62,827 bases of DNA from CAYUIG01 sp964444685 (GTDB taxonomy: Bacteria > Gemmatimonadota > Gemmatimonadetes > Longimicrobiales > RSA9), in the NCBI GenBank assembly GCA_964444685.1, contig CAYUIG010000022.1, positions 1 to 62,827 on the forward strand. Reading direction: 5' to 3'. Every line of letters begins with the position of its first letter. Position 1 is the stretch's first letter. Shown here piece after piece: positions 60,872 to 62,827 of the stretch. The position numbers and the translations under genes are program-made. Below the pieces are notes generated by a model that saw only the letters and a list, made by a program, of their open reading frames with translations, ran no database searches and had not been told where the DNA came from.

Positions 60872-61448
60872 GCGGGCGACATGCGGCGGGCGACGTACTC
60901 GGGCGACTCACGACGGGCGACTCACGGCGGGAACTTCGGGTTTGTCGGGGTGAGTTGAATTGACCGCTGGGTGAAATCGTATGCGCCGGCGGTCACTTGG
61001 GTTCGACAGGCGAACACAATCGCCCGCGACCACTGCGCCTGACGGAGATGGCGGTCCATTGTGTTCGACTCGCGAACCCAATCGCCCGCGGCCTGTCTCG
61101 AACGCCACAAAGGGTCGATTCAATTCGGATGCGACCGGCCGTCACGCACGAAATCGGACACAACGCGACGCCCAGCGCTCAGGCCAGGCCGAGATCGTGC
61201 GCCATTCGCGTGAAATCGGACTCGAGTCGGTCACCGCACCCGCTCTCGTCCGATTCCATGCGCTTACCGAGCGCTCAGGCGGCCAAGCAGGGGGCGGGCG
61301 GGTGGAGTCTAGAGAGCGGCTGGTGCTTTCGTTCCCGCCGTGAAACCCGCCGTGAAACCCGCCGTGAAGACCCGCCGTGAAGACCCGCCGTCAGTCGCCC
61401 GCAACCCGTCGCCCGAGTATGTCGCCCGCCGTAAGTCGCCCGCATTAC
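60872..61448. repeat. Large two-armed heptanucleotide element, GGGCGAC family, copy 3
   Basis: The left arm (60872-60931) and right arm (61384-61448) each have four GGGCGAC-containing units in matching order, including one 6-nt unit (GTACTC versus GAGTAT) at the same place. Inside are nested inverted repeats (TTGGGTTCG with CGAACCCAA; CGAACACAAT with ATTGTGTTCG, near 61007-61092), two copies of AGCGCTCAGGC, three GAAATCG-type copies, and a tandem array of CCCGCCGTGAAA (about 61334-61390). It fills the whole 595-bp convergent spacer; no gene is seen. Confidence 0.85.
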
Positions 61449-61463
61449 CCGAAACAGCCCGCC

Positions 61464-62827
61464 TCACCAGCCACCACGGCACCCCACCGCATCCACCACC
61501 TCGGCGACCGCCCCTCGCAAGGCCGCATCGAGGCGCGCGTCATGCCCGTACAGGTCCTCACGAAAATGCAGCGCCCCGTCCTTCCCGATCCATGCCGTCT
61601 CGTAGACGACATGTAGCGGAATCGTCTCGGCGAGACGCACCGTCCGCTCAGCACCGAGATGCATTGCCCGCTGAATCGCATCCCGATCCCATTCCGTGCC
61701 CGCGAGCACCCACGCCGCCAGCTCGTCCGCACGCTCGACGCGCATGCAGCCGTGGCTGAACGCACGCTCCGCGCGCTCGAACAGCAGTTGTGCCGGCGTG
61801 TCGTGCAGGTACGTGTCGTAGCGGTTCGGGAACAGGAACTTCACACCGCCCAGCGGATTCGCCGGACCGGGCTCCTGCCGCACGCGATACTGTGCCGCAT
61901 CGAAGTGCGCCCAGTCCACGGACGCGTGATGCACGGGATTTCCATCCCTGCCGAGCACCTTCATGTCGTTGCGTGCCAGATAGCTCGCGTCGCGACGCAT
62001 CGCCGGCGCGATCTCGGCCCGGACGATGGACGCGGGCACGTTCCAGTACGGGCTGAACACCACCGTGTTCATGCGCGCGCTGAACACCGGCGTCGGCCAG
62101 TCGCGGCGTCCGCCGATGACACGCGGCGCGAGCACCGTGTCAGCGTCCTCGACGGCCACAAGCTCGAACGCCGGGATGCTGACGCGGATGTGTCGCCCCT
62201 CGGGCTCCGGCTGCCAGCGCAGCCGCTCGAATGCGAGCTCGAGCTGACGGACGCGCGCTGCGGCACTCACGTTCAGTGCGCGCATGGAAGCGGCACCCAC
62301 GATGCCATCGACTTCCAGGCCGTGCGTGCGCTGGAAGCTGCGCACCGCGGCCTCCAGTTCGGGTCCGTACACGTCCGCCGGCGCATCGGCCAGCATCGGG
62401 AACTCCATCGCCAGCCGGTCACGCAGCGCGCGCACATCGGCGCCGCGCTGCCCCGGCTTCAGGCTCCGTTTCAGTGCCAGCGCGGGCCAGCCGCCCTGCT
62501 CCGCGATGCGAGCGTAGCGCTCCCGTTCGATGTGCAGCGCGAGGGCACGTGCGTCGCGCGGCGCGAGCGCACCGAGCATGTCGGCGATCCGTCCGTCCTC
62601 CAACGCGTTCTCCACGCGCCAGAGCAGATCCGGATGCCGCGGCCCCATTGCCCAGCCCGGGTGCTGGCTCTTCGGATCGATCCGCCCGCGTGCGCGGAAG
62701 CGCGCGCAGTCGAGGAGCGCATGCGTCAGCTCGAGGTCCATCGCGGCGACGACATCATCGGAACCACCGGCAAGCGCCGCGGCCTCCCGGGCGCGGACCA
62801 CGCCACATTCCGCGCCTTCCCAGCGCT
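61464..62827 (-). CDS. L,D-transpeptidase, YcbB/LdtD type, 5' partial
   Basis: The frame stays open to the window edge, so the N-terminus is missing; 453 residues are visible. A helical scaffold region is followed by a peptidoglycan-binding domain (LKPGQRGADVRALRDRL... YGPELEAAVRSFQRTHGLEVDGIVGAASMRAL). The YkuD catalytic domain follows: VIGGRRDWPTPVFSARMNTVVFSPYWNVPASI, HFDAAQYRVRQEPGPANPLGGVKFLFPN, YDTYLHDTP, and the active site SHGCMRVERA with catalytic Cys. It makes 3-3 cross-links in peptidoglycan, in the periplasm. YcbB-type length is about 550-600, so roughly 100-150 residues are probably beyond the window. Confidence 0.92.
   Translation of the reverse strand, partial: RWEGAECGVVRAREAAALAGGSDDVVAAMDLELTHALLDCARFRARGRIDPKSQHPGWAMGPRHPDLLWRVENALEDGRIADMLGALAPRDARALALHIERERYARIAEQGGWPALALKRSLKPGQRGADVRALRDRLAMEFPMLADAPADVYGPELEAAVRSFQRTHGLEVDGIVGAASMRALNVSAAARVRQLELAFERLRWQPEPEGRHIRVSIPAFELVAVEDADTVLAPRVIGGRRDWPTPVFSARMNTVVFSPYWNVPASIVRAEIAPAMRRDASYLARNDMKVLGRDGNPVHHASVDWAHFDAAQYRVRQEPGPANPLGGVKFLFPNRYDTYLHDTPAQLLFERAERAFSHGCMRVERADELAAWVLAGTEWDRDAIQRAMHLGAERTVRLAETIPLHVVYETAWIGKDGALHFREDLYGHDARLDAALRGAVAEVVDAVGCRGGW

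Noticed and set aside
60908..61380. Several 60-127-codon frames in the large repeat spacer
   Set aside because: They run through nested repeats, lack ribosome-binding sites and have no similarity to known folds.

Overview
This is a GC-rich, densely coded bacterial chromosome segment from a scaffolded draft assembly or MAG, because three 100-N gaps fall inside genes. The gene set suggests Gemmatimonadota. It has three TolB-like/TPR membrane proteins without a DNA-binding domain, an ADOP-type orphan permease, DUF2911, DUF6544-type and DUF6090-type proteins, a large HExxH DUF5117-type metalloprotease, many lipoproteins, and two TonB-dependent receptors. This placement is inferred from family content only. 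The cell is diderm: it has TamA/TamB, TonB receptors, lipoproteins and an L,D-transpeptidase.

Layout: 0-9.4 kb holds a DUF6090-like/TPR pair, a GMC oxidoreductase, a thioredoxin reductase and an AttE-AttFG-AttH-type ABC export operon. 9.4-18.7 kb holds a small membrane protein, a rhodanese/small protein/CDF transporter operon, a gapped membrane protein, an NmrA-like protein, a self-regulated winged-helix operon with a clear promoter and palindromic operator, a thioesterase/TMEM175 pair, an ANKH-like flippase and a YIP1-like protein. 18.7-28.1 kb holds an unusually structured convergent spacer, an amino-acid permease, an SDR, a second TolB/TPR protein, a diheme cytochrome lipoprotein, PCYCGC and DUF2911 proteins, and RecQ. 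28.3-40.2 kb holds tamA-tamB, an ADOP permease and a TonB receptor.

40.2-47.3 kb is the most interesting block. On one strand it carries nrfH-nrfA (a CXXCH-type nitrite reductase), a TonB-dependent receptor, a YfiR-like periplasmic protein and a hybrid histidine kinase with a CHASE8-HAMP input. The last three overlap by 4 bp each and look like a YfiBNR-style envelope-sensing module whose output is a phosphorelay instead of a diguanylate cyclase. Tandem palindromes two helical turns apart precede the receptor. 47.3-62.8 kb holds a VOC dioxygenase, a GlsB-like protein, a P1B-4-type metal ATPase, an NTF2-like lipoprotein, a gapped TPR protein, a YbdG-type MscS channel, a 5'-3' exonuclease, a third TolB/TPR protein, the metalloprotease, a PNPOx-like protein and a partial L,D-transpeptidase.

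The spacers carry a striking repeat population. Two families of two-armed heptanucleotide arrays (GACTGGA-type and GGGCGAC-type) occur at six places. One has grown into the 3' end of attH and codes for its tail, and one lies between nrfH and nrfA. A 309-bp element with perfect 14-bp terminal inverted repeats and internal hairpins exactly fills a convergent gap. No rRNA, tRNA, CRISPR array or transposase was seen.
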